From contig JADLCT010000043.1 of assembly GCA_020847045.1 (NCBI GenBank), forward strand, positions 32,967 through 96,966: a stretch of 64,000 bases of DNA, in the 5' to 3' direction. This document shows positions 26,048 to 35,373 of this stretch, piece after piece; the stretch's first letter is position 1; each line of letters opens with the position of its first letter. This DNA is from Bryobacterales bacterium. GTDB taxonomy: Bacteria; Acidobacteriota; Terriglobia; Bryobacterales; Bryobacteraceae. The notes beneath the pieces are model-generated. The model had not been told where the DNA came from and did not search any database. It worked only from the letters and a program-made list of their open reading frames with translations. The translations under genes and the position numbers were made by a program.

Positions 26048-27090
26048 GCGGTTTGCGCAGCCTGGCTCTTTTTATAGCGAACCAGAATGAGGCGGAGCGT
26101 GGCCATAACGGGGATGGCCAGGAACATGCCTGTTATGCCGCCAATTTGTTCGCCGGCCAGCACCGCGAAGATCACCAGCAGTGGCGGCAGTTCGACGCCG
26201 GAGCCCAGCAGCAGCGGTTGCAGGACGTAGTCGAGGAAGAGCCGGTATATGGCCAGGAAGAGGATCAGCGCCAGAAAGCCGTCGTAGCCCGACAGAGCGG
26301 CGACGGCGATGATGACCACGGCGGCGGTCAGCGTGCCGGCGACGGGTACGAACTCGCCGATCGCTCCGGCCAGGGCGAGCAGCACGGCGTAGGGAACGCC
26401 GAGCAGCGCGAGAAAAAGCCAGTAGGAGAGAAAGGTCGAGAGGCTGAGCAGCACCAGCGCGCGGACATATTGCACCAGCAGCGTGTGGATATCATTCAGC
26501 AGGTCGTCCAGCGCGGAGCGGCGCGGGCCCGCCGCGAAAGCCAGGATCGAGGCGCGGTATTCGGCGCCGTCCTTGAGAAAGAAGAAGCTGAGAATCGGGA
26601 CCAGGATGACGAAGACGATGTTGGAGAGGAAGCTCAGCACCTGGCGGCTGAGCGAGCTGAGCAGCGGAAGGGATTCGCGCAGGTACTCCTCGACGCGCGC
26701 GCGAATCTCAGGTCCGAAGCGCGTCCGGTAGGGCTGAAGCCAGGCGGGCAGGGGAATGTGCTGGATTGCGTTGGGATCGGAGATCACTTGCGGGATGCGC
26801 GTGGAGAGGCTGGCGGCCTCCTCGGCCAGTTGCGTGCCGACTGCCGAGGCAGAGAGTCCGAGCAGGAGCATGATGACGAGATAGAGCAGCAGCAGGGAGA
26901 CGGTGGCCGGCAGGCGGGCGGGCCGGAAACGGTCGGCCAGGCGAAGCAGTGGAGCGAGTAAGTAGGCGAGTAAGATGGCGCAGATGAAGATGAGCAGCGT
27001 GCGGCGGATCAGATAGGCCGCGCCGGTGAGGGCGGCAATGGCCAGGACGGTCCAGGCGGCGCGCGCCACGCGGCTGTCGATACCGAGCAT
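26044..27090 (-). CDS. AI-2E family transporter
   Basis: This 348-residue membrane protein has the family's eight-TM layout: paired N-terminal helices, a large amphipathic cytoplasmic segment (about 85-150, RIPQVISDPNAIQHI and following), and the conserved C-terminal region LLLGSGVELPPLLVIFAVLAG and GGITGMFLAIPV. The family includes autoinducer-2 and Na+/H+ antiporter-like members, so the substrate is open. TAGCAT 6 nt before the ATG is a candidate -10 for leaderless expression. It is followed by the HupE-like gene with a 4 bp overlap. Confidence 0.92.
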   Translation of the reverse strand: MLGIDSRVARAAWTVLAIAALTGAAYLIRRTLLIFICAILLAYLLAPLLRLADRFRPARLPATVSLLLLYLVIMLLLGLSASAVGTQLAEEAASLSTRIPQVISDPNAIQHIPLPAWLQPYRTRFGPEIRARVEEYLRESLPLLSSLSRQVLSFLSNIVFVILVPILSFFFLKDGAEYRASILAFAAGPRRSALDDLLNDIHTLLVQYVRALVLLSLSTFLSYWLFLALLGVPYAVLLALAGAIGEFVPVAGTLTAAVVIIAVAALSGYDGFLALILFLAIYRLFLDYVLQPLLLGSGVELPPLLVIFAVLAGEQIGGITGMFLAIPVMATLRLILVRYKKSQAAQTA

Positions 27091-27096
27091 GGGGCT

Positions 27097-27102
27097 ATGC
27101 TA
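27097..27102 (-). promoter_or_regulatory. -10-like hexamer TAGCAT for the AI-2E-family gene
   Basis: TAGCAT is separated from the ATG at 27090 by 6 nt (agcccc), as expected for a leaderless transcript. Confidence 0.45.
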
Positions 27103-27120
27103 GCGCAGGCGGGGGTGTGG

Positions 27121-27126
27121 GATACT
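27121..27126 (+). promoter_or_regulatory. -10-like hexamer GATACT for the penicillin acylase gene
   Basis: GATACT ends 10 nt before the ATG at 27137. The divergent gap to the AI-2E-family gene is 46 bp. Confidence 0.35.
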
Positions 27127-27136
27127 GCTTCCGATC

Positions 27137-29572
27137 ATGATCGCGACCGGATTCCGCCGCTGGGCTGTGGTGTGCGCGCTGGGCTTGGCGTGCGCCGGGG
27201 GCGGCGGCGCGGAAGAGATTACGCTGCGCGGCCTCGAAAAGCCCGTCGAGATTCTGCGCGACCGCTGGGGTGTTCCGCACATCTACGCCGCGACGCAACA
27301 CGACCTGTTTTTCGCGCAGGGTTGGGTGACGGCGCGCGACCGCCTGTTTCAGATCGACTTGTGGCGGCGCGTAAACAACGGAAGGCTGGCCGAGGTGCTG
27401 GGCGCGCACGCCCTGCCGCGGGACCGCATGGCCCGCCTGGTGCGCTACCGGGGCGACTGGAACGCGGAATGGCGGGCGTATTCGCCGGATGCGCGCGAAA
27501 TTGCAACGGCCTTCGTCCAGGGGATCAACGCCTACATCGAAGGGTTGGGCGGCGTGCGTCCGCTGGAGTTCCGCGTGGCCGGCTACGACCCGGGACGCTG
27601 GGAGCCCGAGGATATCACCGGCCGCGTGGCCGGGCTGCTGATGACGCGCAATCTGTCGCGCGAGGTGAGCCGCGCCGTGGACATCCGCGCCTTCGGGCTG
27701 GCGCAGGTGCGGAAGCTGTTGCCGGCCACGCCCGCCGTGCCGCTCACCGTGCCGCGCGGATTGGACCTGGACCTGATCGAAGCGGGCATTCTTCGCGTGT
27801 ACAACGAGACGATCTCGGCGGTACAGTTTCCCGAACACGCAGCGCCGGGAGAGGGCAAGGGCCGTGGCGCGGCGCCGCAGAACGCGCGGGCGCATAGCCG
27901 CGACGGCTACTCCGAGGACGAGCAGCGCCAGTGGGGCAGCAACAACTGGGCCGTGAGCGGAGCGCTGACGGCGACGGGCAAGCCAATGCTGGCCAGCGAC
28001 CCGCACCGGCCCATTCTCATTCCTTCGCTACGAAAAACGGTGCACCTGGTGGGGCCTGGCTGGAACGTGTTCGGCGCGGGTGAGCCGGCGCTTCCGGGCG
28101 TGGCTTTGGGCCACAACGAGGAGATCGGCTACGGCTTCACGATCGTGAACATCGACCAGGGCGATTTGTACGTCGAGAAGTTGAACGAGACCAACCCGGA
28201 CGAGTATTGGTACAAAGGCAAGCTGAGGAAGATGCACGTGGTGCGCGAACAGATTCCCGTGCGCGAGCCGGACGGCCGCGTGGCGCAGAGGTTCGTGGAG
28301 CTGCGGTACACGCTGCACGGTCCGGTGATCGCCGAGGAGTTGGGCAAGCACCGTGCGTTCGCGTTGAAGTGGATTGGAGCCGAACCGGGAGGCGCGGGAT
28401 ATCTGGGCGCCTTGTCGTTGGGCCGCGCGCGGAATTGGGGCGAGTTCGTGCGGGCGGCGGGGAACTACAAGGTCCCGTCTGAAAACCTGATGTATGCCGA
28501 CCGGGAGGGCAACATCGGCTGGTTCGCCTCCGGACACGCTCCGGTGCGGAAGAACTGGGATGGTCTGCTGCCCGTGCCGGGCGATACGGGCGAGTATGAA
28601 TGGGCGGGCGTGCTGCGTCCGGAGCAGCACCCGCAGATGCTGAACCCGGCGCAGGGATGGCTGGCGACGGCCAACCACGACATCCGCCCCGAAGGGTATC
28701 CAGAGCGGTTGGGATACGAGTTCGCCCCGGTGTTTCGCTTTCAGCGTGTGGCCGAGGCGCTGTCCGGGCCGGGCGTTCTGCCGCTGGCGGGCGTCACAGG
28801 ACGGGCCCGGCCGGAGACCCTGCCCAAGCTGCGCCTGGAAGATATGGTGGCCCTGCAGCAGGATGTGGTGTCGATTCCCGCGCGCCGGTTTCAGCAGGTG
28901 GTCAAGCGGGCGAAGCTGAAAGGACTGAATGCCGAAGAGCGCGAACTGGTGCGGCAGTTCCTCGCCTGGGACACGCGGTTGCTGGCAACATCCGTCGAGG
29001 CCATGGTGTTTGAACTATGGCTGGGAAAACTGCACGCGGCCGTCTTCGGCTCCGCCATTGGACCCAGGGTGTCGCGGACCGTGCTATTGGAAGAGTTGGA
29101 ACGCCGTCCGGACGCGGCCGTGCTGCTGCGCACTCTGCGGCTGAGCATCCACGATCTGACGGCCTCGCGCGGGGCCGTCAGGAAAAAGTGGACCTGGGGA
29201 GCGGCGCACCGCGCCTCCTTCCGCCATCCCTTGGGCGTTCGCGCCTGGAACCGCGGTCCGGTGGAGCGTCCCGGCGACGGAGACACCGTGAACGCCACCG
29301 GAGGGTCAAATTTCCGGCAAACCTCGGGCGCCTCCTACCGCATGGTGCTGGATTTTTCCGACTGGGACAAAAGCATGATGACGAACACGCCGGGCGAGGT
29401 GGGCGACCCCGCCAGCCCTCATTACGTGGACCTGCTGGATGACTGGGCGAAGGGCCGGTATCATCCCATGCCCTACACGCGGAGGGCTGTGGAAGCCGCC
29501 GCCGAGGAGACGCTGCACCTGCTGCCGCCCGTGGTGGCCCAGGCGGCCCAGGGGAGGGGACGCGGACGGTAA
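27137..29572 (+). CDS. Penicillin acylase family Ntn-hydrolase, exported
   Basis: The 811-residue precursor has a signal peptide and an alpha chain (WGVPHIYAATQHDLFFAQGW, then ARDRLFQIDLWRR). After a spacer, the autocatalytic cleavage site GSNNWAVSG makes Ser268 the N-terminal nucleophile of the beta chain. The later GHNEEIGYGFTIVNIDQGDLY segment is also typical. Relatives hydrolyse amide bonds in penicillin G, acyl-homoserine lactones and cyclic lipopeptides; the substrate here is not predictable. It is followed by a short hairpin and then the haem-binding gene. Confidence 0.93.
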   Translation: MIATGFRRWAVVCALGLACAGGGGAEEITLRGLEKPVEILRDRWGVPHIYAATQHDLFFAQGWVTARDRLFQIDLWRRVNNGRLAEVLGAHALPRDRMARLVRYRGDWNAEWRAYSPDAREIATAFVQGINAYIEGLGGVRPLEFRVAGYDPGRWEPEDITGRVAGLLMTRNLSREVSRAVDIRAFGLAQVRKLLPATPAVPLTVPRGLDLDLIEAGILRVYNETISAVQFPEHAAPGEGKGRGAAPQNARAHSRDGYSEDEQRQWGSNNWAVSGALTATGKPMLASDPHRPILIPSLRKTVHLVGPGWNVFGAGEPALPGVALGHNEEIGYGFTIVNIDQGDLYVEKLNETNPDEYWYKGKLRKMHVVREQIPVREPDGRVAQRFVELRYTLHGPVIAEELGKHRAFALKWIGAEPGGAGYLGALSLGRARNWGEFVRAAGNYKVPSENLMYADREGNIGWFASGHAPVRKNWDGLLPVPGDTGEYEWAGVLRPEQHPQMLNPAQGWLATANHDIRPEGYPERLGYEFAPVFRFQRVAEALSGPGVLPLAGVTGRARPETLPKLRLEDMVALQQDVVSIPARRFQQVVKRAKLKGLNAEERELVRQFLAWDTRLLATSVEAMVFELWLGKLHAAVFGSAIGPRVSRTVLLEELERRPDAAVLLRTLRLSIHDLTASRGAVRKKWTWGAAHRASFRHPLGVRAWNRGPVERPGDGDTVNATGGSNFRQTSGASYRMVLDFSDWDKSMMTNTPGEVGDPASPHYVDLLDDWAKGRYHPMPYTRRAVEAAAEETLHLLPPVVAQAAQGRGRGR

Positions 29573-29575
29573 GGG

Positions 29576-29594
29576 TGGTAGCCATCAGCTACCA
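29576..29594 (+). terminator. Hairpin after the penicillin acylase gene
   Basis: A perfect 7 bp stem (TGGTAGC / GCTACCA) with a 5 nt loop starts 3 nt after the stop codon. No T-run follows, so it may act as a 3' end stabiliser or weak terminator rather than a classical one. Confidence 0.4.
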
Positions 29595-29662
29595 GACGGG
29601 TAACTCGCCGGGGTTCTCACGCAGACCGTAACACCCACCGCCTGGATTGCGTCCCACAGAAA

Positions 29663-30127
29663 ATGCAAGTTCTCACACGGAAATGGGCTGGGACTGGGGC
29701 GTTGGTCGTGCTGGGACTGGCCACTCTGGCGCAGGCGTTCCAACCTGAAACGCCTCCATTGGCGCCGGTGAAACAAAAAGGAGCCTGGGAAACCGGCGCT
29801 GTAGACCCTCGCGTGCGCGCCTTGCTGCGCCGTTCCTGCGCGAATTGTCATTCCAATGACACACAGTGGCCGTGGTACGCGCGCATCAGTCCGGGATCGT
29901 GGCTCATGGCGCACCACGTCACGCAGGCCCGCCGGCAATTAAACTTTTCCATTGAATATGTGCTGGATGAAGAAGAAATTGGGGCAATTGCCGATGTTGT
30001 GGAAACGCAGGTTATGCCACCCAGGAGCTACTTGCTGATGCACCCGGAGGCGCGTCTGACCGATGCCGACAGAGCGCTGGTGAAGCGGTGGTGGATGGGG
30101 GAATTACCCGGCGCGGCGTCTGAGTAA
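29663..30127 (+). CDS. Exported haem-binding domain protein
   Basis: The 154 residues carry a signal-like N-terminus ending near AQAF and a CANCH haem-c motif at about residues 59-63, followed by SNDTQWPWYARISPGSW, an HH pair and RRQLNFS. This is the haem-binding domain pattern common in Bacteroidota and Acidobacteriota exported proteins, often linked to cytochrome c peroxidase-like proteins. Its partner is unknown. The start has no obvious ribosome-binding site or -10 box. Confidence 0.85.
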   Translation: MQVLTRKWAGTGALVVLGLATLAQAFQPETPPLAPVKQKGAWETGAVDPRVRALLRRSCANCHSNDTQWPWYARISPGSWLMAHHVTQARRQLNFSIEYVLDEEEIGAIADVVETQVMPPRSYLLMHPEARLTDADRALVKRWWMGELPGAASE

Positions 30128-30138
30128 GATGACCGGGC

Positions 30139-30165
30139 AGGGCCTCCGGGGTTTCGGAAGGCCCT
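30139..30165 (+). terminator. Hairpin after the haem-binding gene
   Basis: AGGGCCTCCG pairs with CGGAAGGCCCT (one bulged A) around a GGGTTT loop, 11 nt after the stop codon. No T-tract follows. It is the strongest hairpin in this gap and probably marks the transcript end. Confidence 0.45.
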
Positions 30166-30190
30166 CCGCGTGCTCCACATTCGGTCACTT

Positions 30191-31942
30191 ATGGGACGGT
30201 TTTTATTCAGTGCAATTGCGTTCACGGCCAGCGCGGGCCTTCTGTTCGGGCAGGCCACCATCGGCGGCTGTCCGGTGCTGCCATCGAACAACATCTGGAA
30301 TACGCCGGTGGACAAACTGCCGGCGGCGGCGAACTCGGGAACCCTGGTAAATACGATCGGACCCGGTAAATATGTCCATGCCGATTTTGGATCAGGTTTA
30401 TGGAACGGGGGCCCCATAGGGATTCCCTTTATTACCGTCACCGGAGCACAGGCGAAGTACCCGGCCACATTTCTTTACGACGATGAAAGCGATCCTGGGC
30501 CGTATGCGGTGCCCATGAACGCCCCGATCGAAGGCGGCAGCCAGTCGACGGGCGACCGGCACGCCATCGCCGTTGATACGACGAATTGTATCCTTTATGA
30601 ACTCTATGCCGCCGACCCGCAAGGTTCGGCCTGGAAGGCCGACTCGGGCGCCATCTACGACCTCCGTTCGAATGTCTTGCGGCCGTCCGGTTGGACTTCG
30701 GCCGATGCGGCAGGACTACCCATCGTGCCGGGGCTGGTGAACTGGGAGGAGGTGGCTTCGGGGGAGATCCGGCACGCCATCCGCTTTACGGCGCCGCAAA
30801 CCCGGCGGGCGTTTGTCTGGCCCGCCCGGCATTATGCTTCCTCGCTCACCGGTGTGCAGTATCCCCGGATGGGCGAGCGGTTTCGTTTGAAAGCAAGCTT
30901 TGAAATCAGCGGCTTTCCCGCGGAAGTGCAAGTGATTTTGAAGGCCATGAAGAAGTACGGCGTCATTCTGGCCGACAACGGCTCGGCCTGGTACATCAGC
31001 GGGAAGCCGGATGAACGGTGGAACAACGACAATCTGCGGCGGTTGCACGAGGTGGTGGGGTCGGACTTCGAGGCCGTGGACGCGACAGGGTTGATGGTGG
31101 CGCCGGATTCGGGCGAGGCGCGTCAGTCCACCACGTCTGTACGGGTGGAGGTGTCGCCGCGCACGCCGCAGATCTATGTGGGGAGAAACCAGCAGTTCAC
31201 GGCCGCCGTGACGGGAACGTCGAACACTGCGGTGAAGTGGAGCGTGGATGGGGTGGAAGGCGGTTCGGCGGCGCGCGGGTTCATTGGCCCGGACGGGCTG
31301 TATATGGGCCCTACCGCGCTGCCCGCGCCGCCTGCCGTCACGGTGAAGGCCGTGGCGGTGGCCGATGCGTCCGCCGAAGCCAGCACCATCGCAACTGTGA
31401 CGCCGCTGCCCAATATTACGTCGGTGAGTCCAAACCCGGTGACGACGCCGAGCTTCACGATCACCGCGACTGGGGTTGGCTTCCGCGCCGGGGCGGTGCT
31501 CCGGTTCCATGGCGGGGCGTTGGCGACCACGGTGTTGTCGGCCACGCAGGTGCGTGCGACGGGAACGGTGGCGGCCTCGGCGGCGGGTGTCCCGGTGGTG
31601 GTGGCTAATCCAGACGGCGTCTCGTCCAACACAGCCTATGTGAATGTGACTCTGCCGCCTCCGGCAACCGTGGCCGTCACGGTGTCTCCGGCGGTGGCGA
31701 GCGTGCGCCAAGGCGCGTCGCAGCAATTTACGGCCTCGGTGACGGGAACGGCGGACAAACGCGTGGCTTGGAAAGTGAACGGGGTCACGGGCGGCGGCTG
31801 GCGGACGGGAACGATTTCGGCGGCCGGGCTGTTCCGGGCCCCGAGAATCGGGACGGGTTCCAAGCTGATCGTAACGGTGACGGCGGTTAGCCTGGCCGAT
31901 CCGAAAAAGCTGGCCACGGCCAGGGTCACGGTGACCAGGTAG
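30191..31942 (+). CDS. Secreted surface protein with Ig-like domains
   Basis: The 583-residue protein has a signal peptide (MGRFLFSAIAFTASAGLLFG) and then a conserved domain of about 290 residues of unknown function (CPVLPSNNIWNTPVDKLP, DDESDPGPYAVPMNAPIEGG, TGDRHAIAVD, GWTSADAAGLPIVPGL, ADNGSAWYISG). After that come a Big2-like domain (about 315-415), an IPT/TIG-like domain (about 418-500) and a second Big2-like domain (about 505-583). The two Big2 domains share QQFTAAVTGT/QQFTASVTGT. The conserved N-terminal domain occurs across soil bacteria without a known role. An in-frame GTG at 30170 is an alternative start. Confidence 0.82.
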   Translation: MGRFLFSAIAFTASAGLLFGQATIGGCPVLPSNNIWNTPVDKLPAAANSGTLVNTIGPGKYVHADFGSGLWNGGPIGIPFITVTGAQAKYPATFLYDDESDPGPYAVPMNAPIEGGSQSTGDRHAIAVDTTNCILYELYAADPQGSAWKADSGAIYDLRSNVLRPSGWTSADAAGLPIVPGLVNWEEVASGEIRHAIRFTAPQTRRAFVWPARHYASSLTGVQYPRMGERFRLKASFEISGFPAEVQVILKAMKKYGVILADNGSAWYISGKPDERWNNDNLRRLHEVVGSDFEAVDATGLMVAPDSGEARQSTTSVRVEVSPRTPQIYVGRNQQFTAAVTGTSNTAVKWSVDGVEGGSAARGFIGPDGLYMGPTALPAPPAVTVKAVAVADASAEASTIATVTPLPNITSVSPNPVTTPSFTITATGVGFRAGAVLRFHGGALATTVLSATQVRATGTVAASAAGVPVVVANPDGVSSNTAYVNVTLPPPATVAVTVSPAVASVRQGASQQFTASVTGTADKRVAWKVNGVTGGGWRTGTISAAGLFRAPRIGTGSKLIVTVTAVSLADPKKLATARVTVTR

Positions 31943-31979
31943 GGGGAGCGGCTGCCGCCCCCCACTCCTGCCGGCCCTG

Positions 31980-33092
31980 TTAGCGGGCCATCTTCTTCAT
32001 CGGGCTTTCGACTTCTTTGAAGCCGAGCGGCACGGCAAACACGGAGGGGTTCACGGCGCCCGAGTTGAACGAGGTCACCTCGCTGGTGAGCTCGATCAGA
32101 ACGTTGGCGCCCGGAGCCTGTGCCTGTGCGGGCGCCGGGGCGGGTTCGGACGCCGGAGCCGGTGCGGGCGACGAGCGCGGCTTTGAGCCTGTTTCGCGCA
32201 CCTTGCGGCGGGCCAGCCCGCCAAATCCGCCAAAGCGCCCGATGCGCCCGGCGACGCTCTCGGCGGCCGACTCGGCGGCGGTCTCACTCACCTCCTGGCC
32301 AACGGATGTGCCGGTAAGCTCCGGCTGTTGGCCGCGGCTCTGTTGCGGCATGGGAGGTGCATTGGGGTCGCCCGCGCTGCCGATGCGCATCACCGAGTGC
32401 AGCGGCATGCCGTCGAGTTCGGCCATCTTTTTGCCCGCCTCGCGCAGACCATCCACGTCGATGCTGCCTTGCATCATGGCCTGGAAAGGCACCTGCTGCA
32501 GGGGAAACCTGCCCTGCATGAGCTGCGCGAACTCGCGGAAGGCTTCGCTGCCGGGCACCTTGCCGATGAGCATGTCGTTATCCACGGTCGAGGCGATGAC
32601 AGCCTGCTGGCCAGACTTCTTATCGGTGACCGTGGTTTCCGAAATAATTTTCATCAACATGTTGTGAGTGGGCACGCCGGCGATTTCGCGGCCGGCGCCC
32701 TTGTCTTCCACCGTCACCTTCATGGCGGCCTTGGCGCTGGCGTCCTGGGACGAGCCTTTCATTTTCTCGCCCATCTTGTTCATGGCGTCGATCATCTCCT
32801 GAAACGTGATGACGCTGTATTCCTTGCGTTTGGTGTCGATGTTGGTGATGGTGCCGGCGTTGGCGTCCATCACCGTTATGCTTTCTCCGGCGTGGGTGGC
32901 CATTTGGCCGCCGCTCAGGTACACCGTGCTGGTTTGGGGTTCGTTAATGCCTTTGGCCAGGCGGCCCAGCATCCCCATCATTTGCTTGATACTGCCGCCG
33001 GTGACCTCGGTGCGCTGCGTGTAGGTGAAGTCGGCCGCGGCTGCCGCGCCCGTGGCGGCCAGTGCGAGACAAAAAACAATCGCTTTATTCAC
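31980..33092 (-). CDS. Exported protein of unknown function
   Basis: The 370-residue product begins at a GTG preceded by GGAGG with 8 nt spacing; the ATG further upstream has no such site. It has a signal peptide (NKAIVFCLALAATGAAAAA), a Met- and Lys-rich N-terminal half (IKQMMGMLGRLAKGI, DTKRKEYSVITFQEM) and a Pro/Ala-rich linker near residues 300-335. A last segment (VLIELTSEVTSFN to KEVESPMKKM) follows. The N-terminal half loosely resembles DUF4412-type exported proteins, but I cannot assign it. It is divergent from the PH-domain gene. Confidence 0.75.
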   Translation of the reverse strand: MNKAIVFCLALAATGAAAAADFTYTQRTEVTGGSIKQMMGMLGRLAKGINEPQTSTVYLSGGQMATHAGESITVMDANAGTITNIDTKRKEYSVITFQEMIDAMNKMGEKMKGSSQDASAKAAMKVTVEDKGAGREIAGVPTHNMLMKIISETTVTDKKSGQQAVIASTVDNDMLIGKVPGSEAFREFAQLMQGRFPLQQVPFQAMMQGSIDVDGLREAGKKMAELDGMPLHSVMRIGSAGDPNAPPMPQQSRGQQPELTGTSVGQEVSETAAESAAESVAGRIGRFGGFGGLARRKVRETGSKPRSSPAPAPASEPAPAPAQAQAPGANVLIELTSEVTSFNSGAVNPSVFAVPLGFKEVESPMKKMAR

Positions 33093-33143
33093 AAAGTGAA
33101 CCTCCGTTGGATTCTCTGATGATATCGGCAACTCCGGCTGCTA

Positions 33144-33149
33144 TACAAT
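33144..33149 (+). promoter_or_regulatory. -10-like hexamer TACAAT for the PH-domain gene
   Basis: TACAAT lies 10 nt before the GTG at 33160 and 25 nt before the alternative ATG at 33175. Confidence 0.35.
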
Positions 33150-33159
33150 AGCCCTCGGA

Positions 33160-33618
33160 GTGAATGGTCCGGTCATGTCCTCATTCGAGGTTCGTCCTTC
33201 CACGAAATTTTTGATTGCCGCCGCGGCTCTGGAGTTTCTGCTGATTGTCCCCCTGGTGTATCTGGGCCAGACACAGGATGAACGGTGGCTTTGGGCGCTG
33301 GTGCTGCCGGTGGGGCTGGGCATTCTCACCTCCATCCGTTGGACGGTGAAGAACAGCACGCGGCTTCGCGTGGCCGACGGACGGCTGCGCTACGAATCCG
33401 GCATCGCCTCCAAGACGACGCGAACGCTCGAGCTGGCCCGGATTCAGGATGTGACGGTGGAGCAGTCGCTGGCGGACAGGATGCTCGGGTTGGGCGTCAT
33501 CACGATTGTCACCGCCGGTGAGAATGGTTCGATCCGGATGGAGCAGGTGGACGGTCCGCAGCGGGTGGCCGAGAAGATTCTCGATTTGGCGCGCGGGCTG
33601 CAGCAGGCGCAGGTGTAG
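33160..33618 (+). CDS. Membrane-anchored bacterial PH domain protein
   Basis: The 152 residues contain two hydrophobic helices (about 17-35 and 44-58) and then a bPH2-type domain: TRLRVADGRLRYESGIASKTTRTLELARIQDV is split here as VADGRLRYESGI and TLELARIQDVTVEQSL, followed by RMLGLGVITI. Such proteins are common and poorly understood, with proposed roles at the envelope. I list the GTG start because of the -10 box upstream; the ATG at 33175 is equally possible. It is followed 31 bp later by the SDR operon. Confidence 0.78.
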   Translation: MNGPVMSSFEVRPSTKFLIAAAALEFLLIVPLVYLGQTQDERWLWALVLPVGLGILTSIRWTVKNSTRLRVADGRLRYESGIASKTTRTLELARIQDVTVEQSLADRMLGLGVITIVTAGENGSIRMEQVDGPQRVAEKILDLARGLQQAQV

Positions 33619-33649
33619 CCGGGCGCGCATTCAGCAGCGAGGAGTGGCG

Positions 33650-34402
33650 ATGAGTTCATTGCAAGGGAAGGTGGCCGTGATCACCGGTGGCAGCCGCGGC
33701 CTGGGCCGCGCGATGGCGGTGGCTCTGGCGTCCGAGGGCGCCTCGGTGGCGCTGGTGGCGCGTGACCGGGCGAAGCTGGCCGAATCGGCCGGTGCCGTGG
33801 AGCAGGCGGGCGGCAAAGCCTCGCTGCACGTGGCCGACGTGGCCGTCGAGGCCGATGTGCTGGCGCTCGAAAAGGAGATCGCCGCGCGGTACGGCAAGGT
33901 GCACATTCTGATCAACAACGCGGGCATCAACCTGCGCAAGACCATCACGGAGTTCACGCTCGAGGAGTGGAACGGCGTGGTGAACACGAACCTGACCAGC
34001 GTCTTTCTGATGTGCCGGGCCTTCGTGCCCCACATGAAGGGGAACGGTTACGGGCGGATCATCAACATGACGTCGATCATGTCGCACGTCTCGATTCCCG
34101 GGCGGACGGCGTACTCCTCAACCAAGACGGCGTTGCTGGGCTTGACGCGGGCGCTGGCGCTGGAACTGGCCGGCGACGGCGTCACCGTGGTGGGCATCTC
34201 GCCCGGTCCGTTTGGCACCGAGATGAACACGGCGCTGATGAACAATGCGGAGTTGAACGCGCAGTTTCTCTCGAAAATCCCGGTGGGGCGCTGGGGGAAG
34301 GTGGAAGAGATCGGCGCGCTGGCCCGGTTCATCTGTTCCGAAGAGGCCGGCTTCATCACGGGCACCGACATCCTGATCGACGGTGGATGGACGGCGCAAT
34401 GA
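33650..34402 (+). CDS. Short-chain dehydrogenase/reductase
   Basis: The 250-residue classical SDR has the NAD(P) motif TGGSRGLG near residue 13, NNAG at about 90, the catalytic Ser (MTSIMSH) and the YSSTK active-site Tyr/Lys at about 155-159. The C-terminal ITGTDILIDGGWTAQ is typical of gluconate 5-dehydrogenase/FabG-like enzymes. GAGGAG lies 6 nt before the ATG. Its stop overlaps the next start (ATGA). With the sugar-binding protein and the Ldh-type dehydrogenase downstream, a sugar or polyol oxidation step is likely. Confidence 0.92.
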   Translation: MSSLQGKVAVITGGSRGLGRAMAVALASEGASVALVARDRAKLAESAGAVEQAGGKASLHVADVAVEADVLALEKEIAARYGKVHILINNAGINLRKTITEFTLEEWNGVVNTNLTSVFLMCRAFVPHMKGNGYGRIINMTSIMSHVSIPGRTAYSSTKTALLGLTRALALELAGDGVTVVGISPGPFGTEMNTALMNNAELNAQFLSKIPVGRWGKVEEIGALARFICSEEAGFITGTDILIDGGWTAQ

Positions 34403-35373
34403 ACATCAGCCGGCGGCATTGGAGCATGCTGGCCTGCGGAACTGCCGGGGCGTGGGCCACGGGCTGCCGGCGGGATACGAAACAGCGCGTGGCGGTGATC
34501 CCGAAAGGGACGTCACACATTTTCTGGCTGACTGTGGAAGCCGGATCCCTGGCCGCCGGGCGCGAGTTCGGTCTGGAGATCCTGTGGAACGGTCCCCCCA
34601 CCGAGACTGACTACTCGCGGCAGATTCAGATCTTCGATTCCTATGTGGCGCAGCGCGTGGACGGCATCGTGATCGCCGCCAGTGACCGCAAGGCCCTGGT
34701 GGGACCGATTGACCGGGCCATGGCGGCGGGCATTCCCGTAACCGTGTTCGACTCCGGACTGGATTCGACGAACTACCTGTCCTACGTGGCCACCGACAAC
34801 AAAGAGGCCGGCCGCATGGGCGCGCGCGAGATGGGGCGGTTGCTCGACGGCAAGGGCCAGATCGGCCTGGTGCAGCATCTGCCCGGCTCGGTTTCCACCA
34901 CCGACCGCGAGGACGGCTTCACGGAACTCATCGGGCAAGAGTTTCCGGGCATCCGGATCGTGGCCCGGCAGTACGGCATGAGCGACCGGAGCAAGTCGAT
35001 GGCGGCGGCCGAGAACATCCTGACGGCGCACCCGGATTTGAATGGCTTCTTCTGCTCCACGGAGCCTTCGGCCACCGGCACGGCGTTGGCCGTGAAGTCG
35101 CGCGGCGAGGCGGGCAAGGTGAAAATCGTGGCGTTCGACTCGAATGAAACCATGATTGCCGACCTGCGCGAGGGCGTCATTCAGGCCATGGTGGTGCAGG
35201 ATCCGTTCAAGATCGGCTATGAAGCCGTGAAGACGATTCACACCAAGCTGAGCGGCGGCGCTCCGCCGAAACGGATGGACCTGGAAGGCCGCGTGGTGAC
35301 CAAGGCCAACCTGGACCAGCCTGAGATCCAGAAGCTGCTCAACCCCGACCTGAAGAAGTATCTGGGCGCCTGA
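34399..35373 (+). CDS. Periplasmic sugar-binding protein (type 1)
   Basis: The 324 residues start with an arginine-containing leader that ends in a lipobox-like ATGC (Cys23), so it may be a lipoprotein. The rest is a ribose/xylose-type binding fold: RVAVIPKGTSHIFWLTVEAG, VDGIVIAASDRKALVGPID, TNYLSYVATDNKEAGRMGA, KIVAFDSNETMIADLREG and VVQDPFKIGYEAVKT. It overlaps the SDR stop and the Ldh-type start. No ABC permease or ATPase is encoded nearby, so it either serves a distant transporter or works as a sensor. Confidence 0.9.
   Translation: MNISRRHWSMLACGTAGAWATGCRRDTKQRVAVIPKGTSHIFWLTVEAGSLAAGREFGLEILWNGPPTETDYSRQIQIFDSYVAQRVDGIVIAASDRKALVGPIDRAMAAGIPVTVFDSGLDSTNYLSYVATDNKEAGRMGAREMGRLLDGKGQIGLVQHLPGSVSTTDREDGFTELIGQEFPGIRIVARQYGMSDRSKSMAAAENILTAHPDLNGFFCSTEPSATGTALAVKSRGEAGKVKIVAFDSNETMIADLREGVIQAMVVQDPFKIGYEAVKTIHTKLSGGAPPKRMDLEGRVVTKANLDQPEIQKLLNPDLKKYLGA

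Noticed and set aside
30382..31942. Ice-binding or adhesin role for the Ig-domain surface protein
   Set aside because: Big2-like and IPT-like domains are generic scaffolds; nothing in the N-terminal domain identifies a ligand.
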